Below, piece by piece: positions 1 to 7,091 of a DNA stretch of 62,577 nucleotides (its first letter is position 1; every line of letters starts with the position of its first letter). A model generated the notes under the pieces. It was not told where the DNA came from and ran no database searches. It saw only the letters and a list, made by a program, of their open reading frames with translations. The DNA comes from Gammaproteobacteria bacterium (lineage in GTDB: Bacteria > Pseudomonadota > Gammaproteobacteria > Pseudomonadales > Azotimanducaceae): assembly GCA_002689445.1 (NCBI GenBank), contig NZGC01000012.1, positions 1-62,577 on the forward strand, given 5' to 3'. The translations under genes were made by a program, and so were the position numbers.

Positions 1-117
1 ACCCTTAATCAACGCAACCCTTAACAACTGATAACTCTTAACAACTGATAACCCTTAACCACTGACGATCCTTAACAACCAATGACGTTTAACAGCCGGC
101 GACGTTTAGCAGCCGGC
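1..117. repeat. degenerate 17-bp tandem repeat, about 7 copies
   Basis: Seven head-to-tail units with a 17-bp period are visible: a partial first unit at 1-15, then 16-32, 33-49, 50-66, 67-83, 84-100 and 101-117. The early units read AACCCTTAACAACTGAT with few changes. The last two have drifted to GACGTTTA(A/G)CAGCCGGC, so the array decays along its length. It lies beyond the 3' end of the minus-strand TetR gene and may extend left of the window. Nothing else is recognised in 118-243. Confidence 0.8.
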
Positions 118-243
118 GTCCTGAGACACCCCTGGCCTCACCCGACTGGGCAATAACCTCTCTTGGTAGCTTCTCTCAGTAAGGTCTCACTCAGAATTCT
201 AGGCGTTTACCGAGCATCCATCGTAGCCCCTTGATAGCTTGCT

Positions 244-927
244 TTAGGACAGCCTTTGCGTTGATTCCTCCGAATTCTCTTGATTGATCTCAATATCATC
301 AAACATTGCTCTGACCATTACCTTGAGCAATTCGACTAACTCTTGCGCGTTCGTCCCGGTGGCGGGTACATCCATCGCCTGAGCATTGAATGCAATGCCT
401 TCTAGGAAGAACCGAGTGATCGCCGTTGCTGCTCCGTACTGCTTCGACAACGCGAGATCTGGAAAAATCCGCTCCGACTTGACTCGCCAGGCCTTTTGGA
501 AATCTTTGACCGCTGGCGCCATCGTTGCTCGCAATTCCTCGTCGGTCCTGGCCGCCACCAGCAGCTCACAATAGATCGCGAACAGCGGCGACTGCAATTG
601 CTGCCAAAAGGCATCAATCCCCTCTTCAACTAGCGTGTATTCAGAATCTTCATTAACGCTGGACAAGGTCTCCTCAAACGCTTCTAACCGCTTTCTATGC
701 AAGTGCCAAACCGATGCTTGAATCAGATCCGACCGTTGAGGAAAGTGATGCAACATAGCCCCACGAGAGACGTTCGCTTGCTTCGCGATTTTTTCGGTCG
801 TGGTCTGATTAAATCCAAGGGTGTAAAAACACGACAATGCCGCATCTAGGACGGCCGTCCGAGTCTGCTCACTTTTTGTTTGCTGCCATGTTCTCGACGT
901 TTGACTCTCATTGACTGGGGAATCCAA
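244..927 (-). CDS. TetR family transcriptional regulator
   Basis: A 227-residue TetR-type repressor. The helix-turn-helix lies at about residues 24-66, with the recognition region around residues 43-62 (TTEKIAKQANVSRGAMLHHF). The C-terminal ligand-binding half is divergent, as is usual for the family, so the inducer cannot be read from sequence. The gene is divergent from the ThuA/SDR/LLM run, with 71 bp between start codons, which is the standard layout for a local repressor of a catabolic operon. I found no convincing palindrome in that 71-bp gap, so the operator is unassigned. The residues before the HTH (about 20) are rich in Ser, Gln and Thr and may be a flexible tail. Confidence 0.92.
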   Translation of the reverse strand: MDSPVNESQTSRTWQQTKSEQTRTAVLDAALSCFYTLGFNQTTTEKIAKQANVSRGAMLHHFPQRSDLIQASVWHLHRKRLEAFEETLSSVNEDSEYTLVEEGIDAFWQQLQSPLFAIYCELLVAARTDEELRATMAPAVKDFQKAWRVKSERIFPDLALSKQYGAATAITRFFLEGIAFNAQAMDVPATGTNAQELVELLKVMVRAMFDDIEINQENSEESTQRLS

Positions 928-998
928 ACAACACCCTCTTTACTCGGACGCAATTCATTCAGATACTACTTCAATACTCTTCATCCGTCACGACGACC

Positions 999-1778
999 AT
1001 GAGCAAATCTGACATTTTACTGATCACCAAGGGCCACCCCTTTGAGAGAGGCCCTTTTTTTTCGCTCTTTGATCAACTGAATGTCAATTACACGCATATT
1101 GAACAACCCCTTGCTAGCCAGGTGATGTCCCTAGAAATCGCTCAGCAATACGACTGCCTCGTGTTTTTTGATATGCCAGGTATCGAATTTCTACCGGGTG
1201 GGCCAATCGTGAGCGATCCGCCAGATTCCTTCAGAGCAGAATTTCAATTAATGCTCGAGGCGGGTATCGGCATGGTGTTTTTGCATCACGCGATCGCAGG
1301 TTGGCCTCATTGGCGCGAATATCATCAAACCATTGGTGGACAGTTCTTATATACCCAGCAAACCACAGAAACTGGGAACCTCATGGACAGCGGTTATCGC
1401 CACGGGGTCGACCACCAAATCACGGTAGCCAACACAGCTCATCCGGTGGCCTTCAACGTGCCCCCCCACTTTTCAATGACTGATGAACTTTACTTGTACG
1501 AAGTCTATGAGCATGACCTTGAGCCTCTACTCGTCAGTGATTACAGCTTTGACCAAACTCAATTTTTTTCGGCGGCGGCCGTCGTGGAACGGGGCGAGAT
1601 GTTCAGCAATGACGGATGGTCACATCCGCCCGGTAGCGCTTTGGTGGGTTGGACAAGAAAGCAGAACAACAGTCGAATTTGCTATTTGCAAGGTGGCGAC
1701 AATGCCTCAGCTTGGGATAATCCGCATTATAGGACGCTACTGGATAACGCCATTCGATGGACCAGCGGCTCGCTTTAA
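999..1778 (+). CDS. ThuA-like domain protein (first of two)
   Basis: A 259-residue protein of the ThuA fold, related to class I glutamine amidotransferases. Visible markers are the N-terminal strand ILLITKGHPF, the central LHHAIAGWPHWREYHQTIGGQF region (about 95-116), and HPVAFNVPPHF...DELY (about 148-166). The DELY stretch is typical of ThuA proteins. There is no signal peptide, so it is cytoplasmic. ThuA is named for trehalose utilisation, but most family members have no established activity. It opens the plus-strand catabolic run, divergent from the TetR gene, and a second ThuA-like gene lies at 3468-4208. The pairing with SDR and LLM enzymes points to a catabolic step, perhaps a hydrolase or hydratase, but that is inference. 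Confidence 0.85.
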   Translation: MSKSDILLITKGHPFERGPFFSLFDQLNVNYTHIEQPLASQVMSLEIAQQYDCLVFFDMPGIEFLPGGPIVSDPPDSFRAEFQLMLEAGIGMVFLHHAIAGWPHWREYHQTIGGQFLYTQQTTETGNLMDSGYRHGVDHQITVANTAHPVAFNVPPHFSMTDELYLYEVYEHDLEPLLVSDYSFDQTQFFSAAAVVERGEMFSNDGWSHPPGSALVGWTRKQNNSRICYLQGGDNASAWDNPHYRTLLDNAIRWTSGSL

Positions 1779-1917
1779 TCGGTCGAAATAAGCCATCACC
1801 CCTTGCGTTCTACTCGGTGCCTTTGCCGCCGAAAACAAAAAACAATCTTGACTGACTCTTTTACCTTACTTAGTCTTGAGACCCTCTTTACTCATTCATC
1901 ATCTGTTAAGGAATTGT

Positions 1918-2655
1918 ATGCCGACCAACCACCTTGGGCTCTGTGCCATTGTTACCGGTGGCAACAGCGGTATCGGCAAAGCAACGACCGAGCGCCTTTT
2001 GGCAGAGGGCGCTCAAGTCATGATTGTGGATCTTCAAGCTGATGCCAGTTTTAGGGATGAGGGCTTGCACTACCTACAGGCGGATGTCGCCGCCTCAGGC
2101 AGTGCCAAAATGATCGTCGCCACCGCACTTGACCTTATGGGAGACGTCGATTTTTTGATCAATAATGCTGGCATGGTGGGCGGTACGGATGTAGCCGATA
2201 TGACCACCGAGATTTGGCATCGGATCATTTCCGTTAATCTGGATGCCGTGTTTCAACTATCTCAAGCGGCAATCCCTGCGCTCAAGGCGAGCAGCCGTGG
2301 CCGGATCATCAATATTGGGTCGATCATGTCTGATCTTGCAGGCCCGGGCATGGGCGCATATACCACCTCAAAGCATGGCATAGCAGGCCTGACTAAGACG
2401 CTCGCGCTAGAACTTGGCCCCTTTGGCATTACCGCCAACTACATCCAGCCAGGCGCGATTCAAACTGGCATTACTCAACCCGCGATTGACAACGACCCCG
2501 GGTTTAGCCATTTCTGGACCGAAAAGTCAGCGCTCGGCAGGCTGGGTCAGCCTAAAGATATTGCCAACGCGATTAATTTCCTGCTTACTGAGGATGCGGG
2601 TTTCATCACAGCACATGGTCTGGTGGTCGATGGCGGCGTTATGGTTACCCCTTAA
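1918..2655 (+). CDS. SDR family oxidoreductase
   Basis: A classical short-chain dehydrogenase of 245 residues. It has the nucleotide-binding TGGNSGIG at residues 13-20, NNAG at 82-85, the catalytic Ser about 135, and Tyr148-x3-Lys152 in AYTTSKHG. An in-frame TTG at 1876 would lengthen the N-terminus. The ATG at 1918 is preferred because AAGGA lies five bases upstream and the Rossmann strand begins within eight residues. An acidic residue follows the second strand (VDLQAD), which suggests NAD rather than NADP. It is followed after 40 bp by another SDR, consistent with successive alcohol/ketone steps. Confidence 0.9.
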   Translation: MPTNHLGLCAIVTGGNSGIGKATTERLLAEGAQVMIVDLQADASFRDEGLHYLQADVAASGSAKMIVATALDLMGDVDFLINNAGMVGGTDVADMTTEIWHRIISVNLDAVFQLSQAAIPALKASSRGRIINIGSIMSDLAGPGMGAYTTSKHGIAGLTKTLALELGPFGITANYIQPGAIQTGITQPAIDNDPGFSHFWTEKSALGRLGQPKDIANAINFLLTEDAGFITAHGLVVDGGVMVTP

Positions 2656-2695
2656 ATCAATCAATACACAAACAACCCCACTTTAGGAGCGGACA

Positions 2696-3454
2696 ATGGA
2701 TTTAAAATTAAGCGGACACAACGTCATTATCACCGGCGGCACCAAAGGCATTGGTAGAGCTATCGCAGAGACCCTGGCCAGCGAAGGCTGTAATGTTGGT
2801 ATTTGCGCTCGCAGCGAAGACGACGTCACCAGCGCCGTTGCAGCTTTATCCGAGAAAGGGGTCAAAGTTACTGGCAAAGCGCTTGATGTGGCTGATGGCG
2901 ACGCTTTTGCGGCATGGATTCAGGAAGCTGGCGAAGCTCTAGGCGGCATTGACGCCTTTGTATCAAATGTTGCAGGTAGTAATGCACCTGGCGATGAAGG
3001 TTGGATTTCGCAATTCAATTACAACATTTTGTCGGCCGTTCATGGTGTTGAAGCCTGCAAACCGTTCTTTAAAGAATCAACCAACCCGAGCGTTGTGATG
3101 ATCTCTACTACCGCGGCGCTTGAGCATTTCATGAACGCTGGCCCTTACAACGCCATGAAAGCCGGCCTTCTCAATTATTCAGGCGCACTTTCACAGGAAC
3201 TGGGCGCCAAGGGGATTCGAGTCAATGCCATCAGCCCAGGACCGATCTTCATCGAGGGTGGCTCATGGGACAAGATCAAGCAAGGGATGGCGCCTTTCTA
3301 TGAGTCAACTTTGGCCACCATTCCTCTCGGTCGAATGGGAACCGCTGAAGAAGTGGCCGCACAAGCAGCACTTCTCATCAGCCCTCTGGGCGGCTTTACA
3401 ACCGGTACCAACGTCGTTATCGACGGCGGTATGACGAAGCGTATCCAATACTAA
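2696..3454 (+). CDS. SDR family oxidoreductase
   Basis: A 252-residue short-chain dehydrogenase with TGGTKGIG at 13-20, catalytic Ser137, and Tyr151-x3-Lys155 (GPYNAMKAG). The usual NNAG is replaced by SNVAGS (about 90-95), as in some SDR subfamilies. ARSEDD after the second strand, with Arg, may favour NADP. An AGGAG ribosome site lies eight bases before the ATG. It has 40 bp to the SDR upstream and 13 bp to the second ThuA-like gene downstream, so it is very likely co-transcribed with both. The substrate is unknown. Confidence 0.9.
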   Translation: MDLKLSGHNVIITGGTKGIGRAIAETLASEGCNVGICARSEDDVTSAVAALSEKGVKVTGKALDVADGDAFAAWIQEAGEALGGIDAFVSNVAGSNAPGDEGWISQFNYNILSAVHGVEACKPFFKESTNPSVVMISTTAALEHFMNAGPYNAMKAGLLNYSGALSQELGAKGIRVNAISPGPIFIEGGSWDKIKQGMAPFYESTLATIPLGRMGTAEEVAAQAALLISPLGGFTTGTNVVIDGGMTKRIQY

Positions 3455-3467
3455 GCTGGAGAAGTTT

Positions 3468-4208
3468 ATGTCTGAACCTGCTATCAAAGCCCACTTGGTC
3501 GCCTCTGGCGACTTTCACGACATTGACTATGCGCGGCTGGAGTTACTGAAACTCTTGGCCGAGCATCCTGTCATCCGGACTACCGTTGCCAGTGACTACA
3601 GCGATATTGAAGGCATTAAAAACAGTGACTTTCTTATCTCGTACACCTGCAATCTCATCCCCAGTGAAGCAGAGCAAATAGCACTCAGAGACTTCGTTGA
3701 CGCGGGGGGCAAATGGTTTGCCCTCCACGGCACCAACTCTATCCTAGAGTTCACTGATAATGGTGTCGCTTGCCCTGAGCGTGCGCCCATTTTTATGGAA
3801 ACACTCGGTTCACAGTTTATGGCGCATCCGCCGATTCAACCGTTTGCCGTGCAGATTTCCCAGCCCGATCATCCGCTGGTTGCTGGAATTGAGTCTTTCG
3901 AAACAGACGATGAGCTCTATTTGTGCAAGCAACTCGCGGAGCATGAAATGCTATTGCACACCGAGTTTACCGGGGAGGCGAGCGGGTTTTTACATACTGA
4001 TTGGCCAGACAATGAGCCACGACCCGTTTATTACATCCGATCACTCGGAACCGGCGAGGTGTTGTATCTCAATCTCGGTCATTGTCGCGGTCACTATGAT
4101 ATGCAGCCTATGGTGCCTTTTTACCCCAACATCGAATTAGGCTCATGGGACAAACCTGAATATTACGAGTTGCTGCGACGAGGCATTCGTTATTGCTCAG
4201 GCTTGTAG
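3468..4208 (+). CDS. ThuA-like domain protein (second of two)
   Basis: A 246-residue ThuA-fold protein. The markers are a GGKWFALHGTN loop (80-90), LGSQFMAHPP (about 113-122), and HPLVAGIESFETDDELY (135-151), followed by SLGTGEVLYLNLGHCRGH. The last stretch carries His and Cys residues that could be functional. It shares the fold and the DELY motif with the protein at 999-1778 but is clearly divergent from it, so the two are likely specialised paralogues. A GGAG site precedes the ATG. The LLM oxidoreductase starts three bases after its stop codon, implying translational coupling. No function is established for this type. Confidence 0.85.
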   Translation: MSEPAIKAHLVASGDFHDIDYARLELLKLLAEHPVIRTTVASDYSDIEGIKNSDFLISYTCNLIPSEAEQIALRDFVDAGGKWFALHGTNSILEFTDNGVACPERAPIFMETLGSQFMAHPPIQPFAVQISQPDHPLVAGIESFETDDELYLCKQLAEHEMLLHTEFTGEASGFLHTDWPDNEPRPVYYIRSLGTGEVLYLNLGHCRGHYDMQPMVPFYPNIELGSWDKPEYYELLRRGIRYCSGL

Positions 4209-4211
4209 GCC

Positions 4212-5183
4212 ATGACGAGACCTTTTCGGTTTGGCGTTCAAAGTTTTCACGCAAACTCGGGTAAAGCGTGGGCCGAGCAAGCAGTCACCGCTGAGCGCCT
4301 AGGCTACTCTACATTTCATCTTGCCGATCACATTATTGGGGCGGGCCCAGCCCTCGAACGAACCAATCATCCTTTGCAGAATCTCGCTGCAGTGCCGGCT
4401 ATGGCTTACGCTGCGGCAGTCACCTCGCAAATCAAAATTGGTTGTCGTGTTTTTTGTATTGACTACCACCTGCCCGTGGTTTTGATTAAAGAAGCCATGA
4501 CCATTGACCTCTTATCTGACGGGCGACTTGAGCTCGGACTTGGCGCCGGCTGGTTGGCGGACGAATACGAGGCCATCGGCCTCTCCATGGATTCCCCTGG
4601 CCAGCGCATTGACCGTTTGAGGCACGTGGTCGAAGCCACTAAAGCTTATGCTGGCCCTGACCAATTAGCGATCGACAACGCGGATATTCAATGGCGAGAG
4701 TTTGAAGGGACACCCAACGCTTTTGCCAGCCGCACACCGCCAATCATGATCGGAGGTGGGTCACCTAAAGTCCTCAGACTCGCCGGAGAAGTCGCCGACA
4801 TTGTTAGTCTAAATTTTAATAACCGAAAAGGGGTTATTGGACCGGATGGCGTGCAAAAATCGACCGCCGAGGAAACTGCCAAAAAGTTGCGATGGATCAA
4901 AGAAGGCGCTGGCGACCGATTCGACCAACTTGAACTCGAAATCGGCGCCTATTTCACCTTTGTGACCGAAGATAAGGCACCCATCGTCGCAGGTTTTGCA
5001 CAGAATTTTGGCACCTCGCCTGAGGCCATGCTAGAACACCCTCACGCCTTGTTTGGCTCCGTCGACGAAATTTGTGAGACGTTGGAGCATCGGCGGGAAC
5101 AATACGGAATCTCTTACGTTACCGTTGGGCATGCGAGCATGGAAAGTTTTGCCCCAGTGGTAGCCCGTCTAACGGGCAAATAA
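4212..5183 (+). CDS. LLM class flavin- or F420-dependent oxidoreductase
   Basis: A 323-residue TIM-barrel protein of the luciferase-like monooxygenase superfamily. The N-terminal FRFGVQSFHA, the AERLGYSTFHLADH strand-helix, the IKIGCRV region, and the signature LLSDGRLELGLGAGWLADEY (about 97-116) all fit. The C-terminal part YGISYVTVGHASMESFAPVVARLTG is also typical. The closest type I recognise is the F420-dependent subfamily of MSMEG_2516. The sequence alone does not decide between F420 and FMNH2, and no flavin reductase or F420 biosynthesis gene is in the window. Some members, such as Rhodococcus LimB, oxygenate terpenes, and an epoxide-hydrolase-like gene lies downstream here. It starts three bases after the ThuA-like gene. 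Confidence 0.85.
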   Translation: MTRPFRFGVQSFHANSGKAWAEQAVTAERLGYSTFHLADHIIGAGPALERTNHPLQNLAAVPAMAYAAAVTSQIKIGCRVFCIDYHLPVVLIKEAMTIDLLSDGRLELGLGAGWLADEYEAIGLSMDSPGQRIDRLRHVVEATKAYAGPDQLAIDNADIQWREFEGTPNAFASRTPPIMIGGGSPKVLRLAGEVADIVSLNFNNRKGVIGPDGVQKSTAEETAKKLRWIKEGAGDRFDQLELEIGAYFTFVTEDKAPIVAGFAQNFGTSPEAMLEHPHALFGSVDEICETLEHRREQYGISYVTVGHASMESFAPVVARLTGK

Positions 5184-5315
5184 CGCCGGGTCTTCCATCA
5201 TTTGTAGGCCGACCGTTGTAGATTAACCCAATCTTTTCAAAGGCCGTTATCGGCGTAGCAATGCTAACGACCGCAAATTTAACTGAAAACCATGACCTGA
5301 GAAAGAGGAAACACT

Positions 5316-6062
5316 ATGACCCTTAAAGGAAAGACAGCGGTGGTTGTCGGCGCATCTGGACAGCACAACTTCGGTGTCGCGACCGCTCGCCGGTTAGCCG
5401 AGCAAGGAGCTACCGTCGTAGTATCCGGCCGTCGTGAGGCTCCGCTAAAAGCCTTGGCGAAGGAAATCGATGGCCTTGCCATCACCTGTGACATGAATGA
5501 TGAAGCCTCGATTGAATCACTGTTTAACGACGCAAAAACCGCCACCGGCAGAGTAGATATTGCGGTCAATAGCGCCGGGGCGCTGGCGGCAGCGCCCATC
5601 GCGACCCTCACTCGGGAACAGATTCAACCCACTCTCGACGTCAGTTTCATTGGTGCCTTGTTGTTGTTCCGTTACGCGAGTGCTGTGATGGAACATGGCG
5701 GTTCCATCATTACCATTTCGAGCTTGACCGCCCGGCTTCCAGGCCCCGCGCTGGCGGTCTATGCCGCAGCACGAGCCGGAATCGATTATGCCGTAAAAGT
5801 CGCTGCACTTGAGTACGGCCCACAAAAGATTCGTTTCAACAGCATCGCGGCCGGCTTAATACAGACAGATATGACAGATGCCATGTTTACCGGCGGCGAC
5901 TCTGAGGCTCGGTTCATCCCGCATATTCCGGCAGGACGCATGGGCACCATCGAAGACATCGCTCAGACCGCAGTTTGGTTAGCTGACGACGAAAAATCAG
6001 GCTTCATCAATGGACAACTGATCGATGTTTCCGGCGGTCAACAAAATGGCAAGCTACCTTAG
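5316..6062 (+). CDS. SDR family protein with Lys-to-Arg active-site substitution
   Basis: A 248-residue Rossmann SDR fold. It has NSAG at 85-88, Ser135/136 in TISS, Tyr149, and the C-terminal ISTD-like and GQLIDVSGG motifs. Two departures are clear. The active-site pentad is Tyr149-Ala-Ala-Ala-Arg153, so the normally invariant lysine is Arg. The glycine loop is VGASGQHNFG, longer than the usual TGxxxGIG and more like the enoyl-ACP-reductase arrangement. The base sequence at the site (tat gcc gca gca cga) is clear. It may be a weakly active or re-purposed SDR. It follows a 132-bp gap after the LLM gene, with AAGAGGAAA before the ATG. Confidence 0.85.
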   Translation: MTLKGKTAVVVGASGQHNFGVATARRLAEQGATVVVSGRREAPLKALAKEIDGLAITCDMNDEASIESLFNDAKTATGRVDIAVNSAGALAAAPIATLTREQIQPTLDVSFIGALLLFRYASAVMEHGGSIITISSLTARLPGPALAVYAAARAGIDYAVKVAALEYGPQKIRFNSIAAGLIQTDMTDAMFTGGDSEARFIPHIPAGRMGTIEDIAQTAVWLADDEKSGFINGQLIDVSGGQQNGKLP

Positions 6063-6105
6063 AGGTGGCTGACCTTTAACAGTTCAAAGCAGGAGGAGGG
6101 TAACC

Positions 6106-6504
6106 ATGACAACGCTATTGGCGCACATTAAAATCAAACCCGGTCGCGAGGCACAGTTTGAGGCCATTATGAAAGATATGGTCGCTAAAACTCTGGGTCT
6201 TGAACCTGGAGTTTTACGCTACGAATACTACAAAGCCCAGGCTGAGAATACTTATTACTGCTTACTGGCATTCAAAGACAAATGGGCATTCTATCATCAC
6301 CAGAACTCTGACCATCATGAGGGACATGATTTTGGTGCCGTATTAGAGTCGATCACGCTTGAGTACCTAGATCCGGTGGAAGACGCTAACGCCTTGCCTA
6401 AAACGGTAGATTTGCCTCTGACTGCAGAGCACGACGCTGACATGGCACGTGCCGCAAAAGCCTACCCTTTGAGCATTGCCGATTGGTGGGCAGCGCGCGC
6501 CTAA
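6106..6504 (+). CDS. ABM-domain (antibiotic biosynthesis monooxygenase-like) protein
   Basis: A 132-residue protein whose first 95 residues form a dimeric alpha/beta-barrel ABM domain (LLAHIKIKPGREAQFEAIMKD...GVLRYEYYKA). A C-terminal extension of about 35 residues follows. Family members include cofactor-free quinol oxygenases, the quorum-signal protein LsrG and haem-degrading enzymes. The fold does not fix the reaction. A very strong GGAGGAGGG ribosome site precedes the ATG. It lies 43 bp after the atypical SDR and 52 bp before the epoxide-hydrolase-like gene, so all are probably in one transcript. Confidence 0.82.
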   Translation: MTTLLAHIKIKPGREAQFEAIMKDMVAKTLGLEPGVLRYEYYKAQAENTYYCLLAFKDKWAFYHHQNSDHHEGHDFGAVLESITLEYLDPVEDANALPKTVDLPLTAEHDADMARAAKAYPLSIADWWAARA

Positions 6505-6556
6505 ATCGTAACCTTTCAACAGCTCTTTGATTCCAAATAACACCCAGGAGACGAAT

Positions 6557-6919
6557 ATGACCCCTACAGAAATTGTTGAACAGTTTATTGACGCTTGGAA
6601 CCGGATGGATTGGGATTTAGTCATGGACTTGCTCACCGATGACGTGGTTTATCACAACATTCCCATGGAAAAGCTAGAAGGAAAAGAGGCCGCTGAGGCT
6701 TTCATTCGCGGGATGCAGGCAGATGCAGTCGATTGGATCACGCTCAACATAGCGGCTAACGGCAATGTCGTGCTGACTGAACGATTGGATAAATTTAAAA
6801 TGAGCCATGGCAAAGATGTTGCAGTACCAGTCATGGGCACCTTTGAGATCAGTGACGGAAAGATATCAGCCTGGCGGGATTATTTTGATCTCGCAACCTT
6901 CGCTTCTCAAATGTCCTAA
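6557..6919 (+). CDS. limonene-1,2-epoxide hydrolase-like protein
   Basis: A 120-residue NTF2-like fold protein of the limonene-1,2-epoxide hydrolase family. The active-site residues of the Rhodococcus enzyme (Tyr53, Asn55, Arg99, Asp101, Asp132) have counterparts at matching spacing: Tyr32 and Asn34 in VYHN, Arg76 and Asp78 in TERLD, and Asp108 in WRDYFD. An ATG at 6527 would add ten residues. The ATG at 6557 is preferred because CAGGAGA lies just upstream and the fold starts there. The likely reaction is hydrolysis of an epoxide, possibly made by the LLM enzyme or the P450. Its position between the ABM gene and a TonB receptor supports a catabolic role. Confidence 0.85.
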   Translation: MTPTEIVEQFIDAWNRMDWDLVMDLLTDDVVYHNIPMEKLEGKEAAEAFIRGMQADAVDWITLNIAANGNVVLTERLDKFKMSHGKDVAVPVMGTFEISDGKISAWRDYFDLATFASQMS

Positions 6920-7047
6920 AGGTCAAATTTCGACATCTGATTGTTTCGCCAGACTTTGACAGCCACCCCAGGCCTTCAGACGTCGCCCAAAGTCCAATTT
7001 CTGCATCTTGACTTCCCCCCCAGCCTTCGATTAAAAGGAAGGACGGG

Positions 7048-7073
7048 GGTGCGTTCCATTGCGCTAACGCACC
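7048..7073 (+). other. stem-loop in leader of the TonB receptor gene
   Basis: GGTGCGTT (7048-7055) and AACGCACC (7066-7073) are perfect 8-bp complementary arms around a 10-base loop. The purine-rich ribosome site AAGGGGGG and the ATG at 7092 follow directly. There is no U-tract after the stem, so it is not an ordinary terminator. It could stabilise mRNA or modulate translation of the receptor. Confidence 0.45.
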
Positions 7074-7091
7074 GAAAAAAAGGGGGGAAAA

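Noticed and set aside
928-998. Operator for the TetR protein at 244-927
   Set aside because: I looked for inverted repeats in the 71-bp divergent gap and found none with arms longer than four or five bases.
999-4208. Trehalose utilisation function for the ThuA-like genes
   Set aside because: No sugar transporter, trehalose hydrolase or sugar dehydrogenase is present. The neighbours are SDR, LLM and epoxide-hydrolase-like enzymes.
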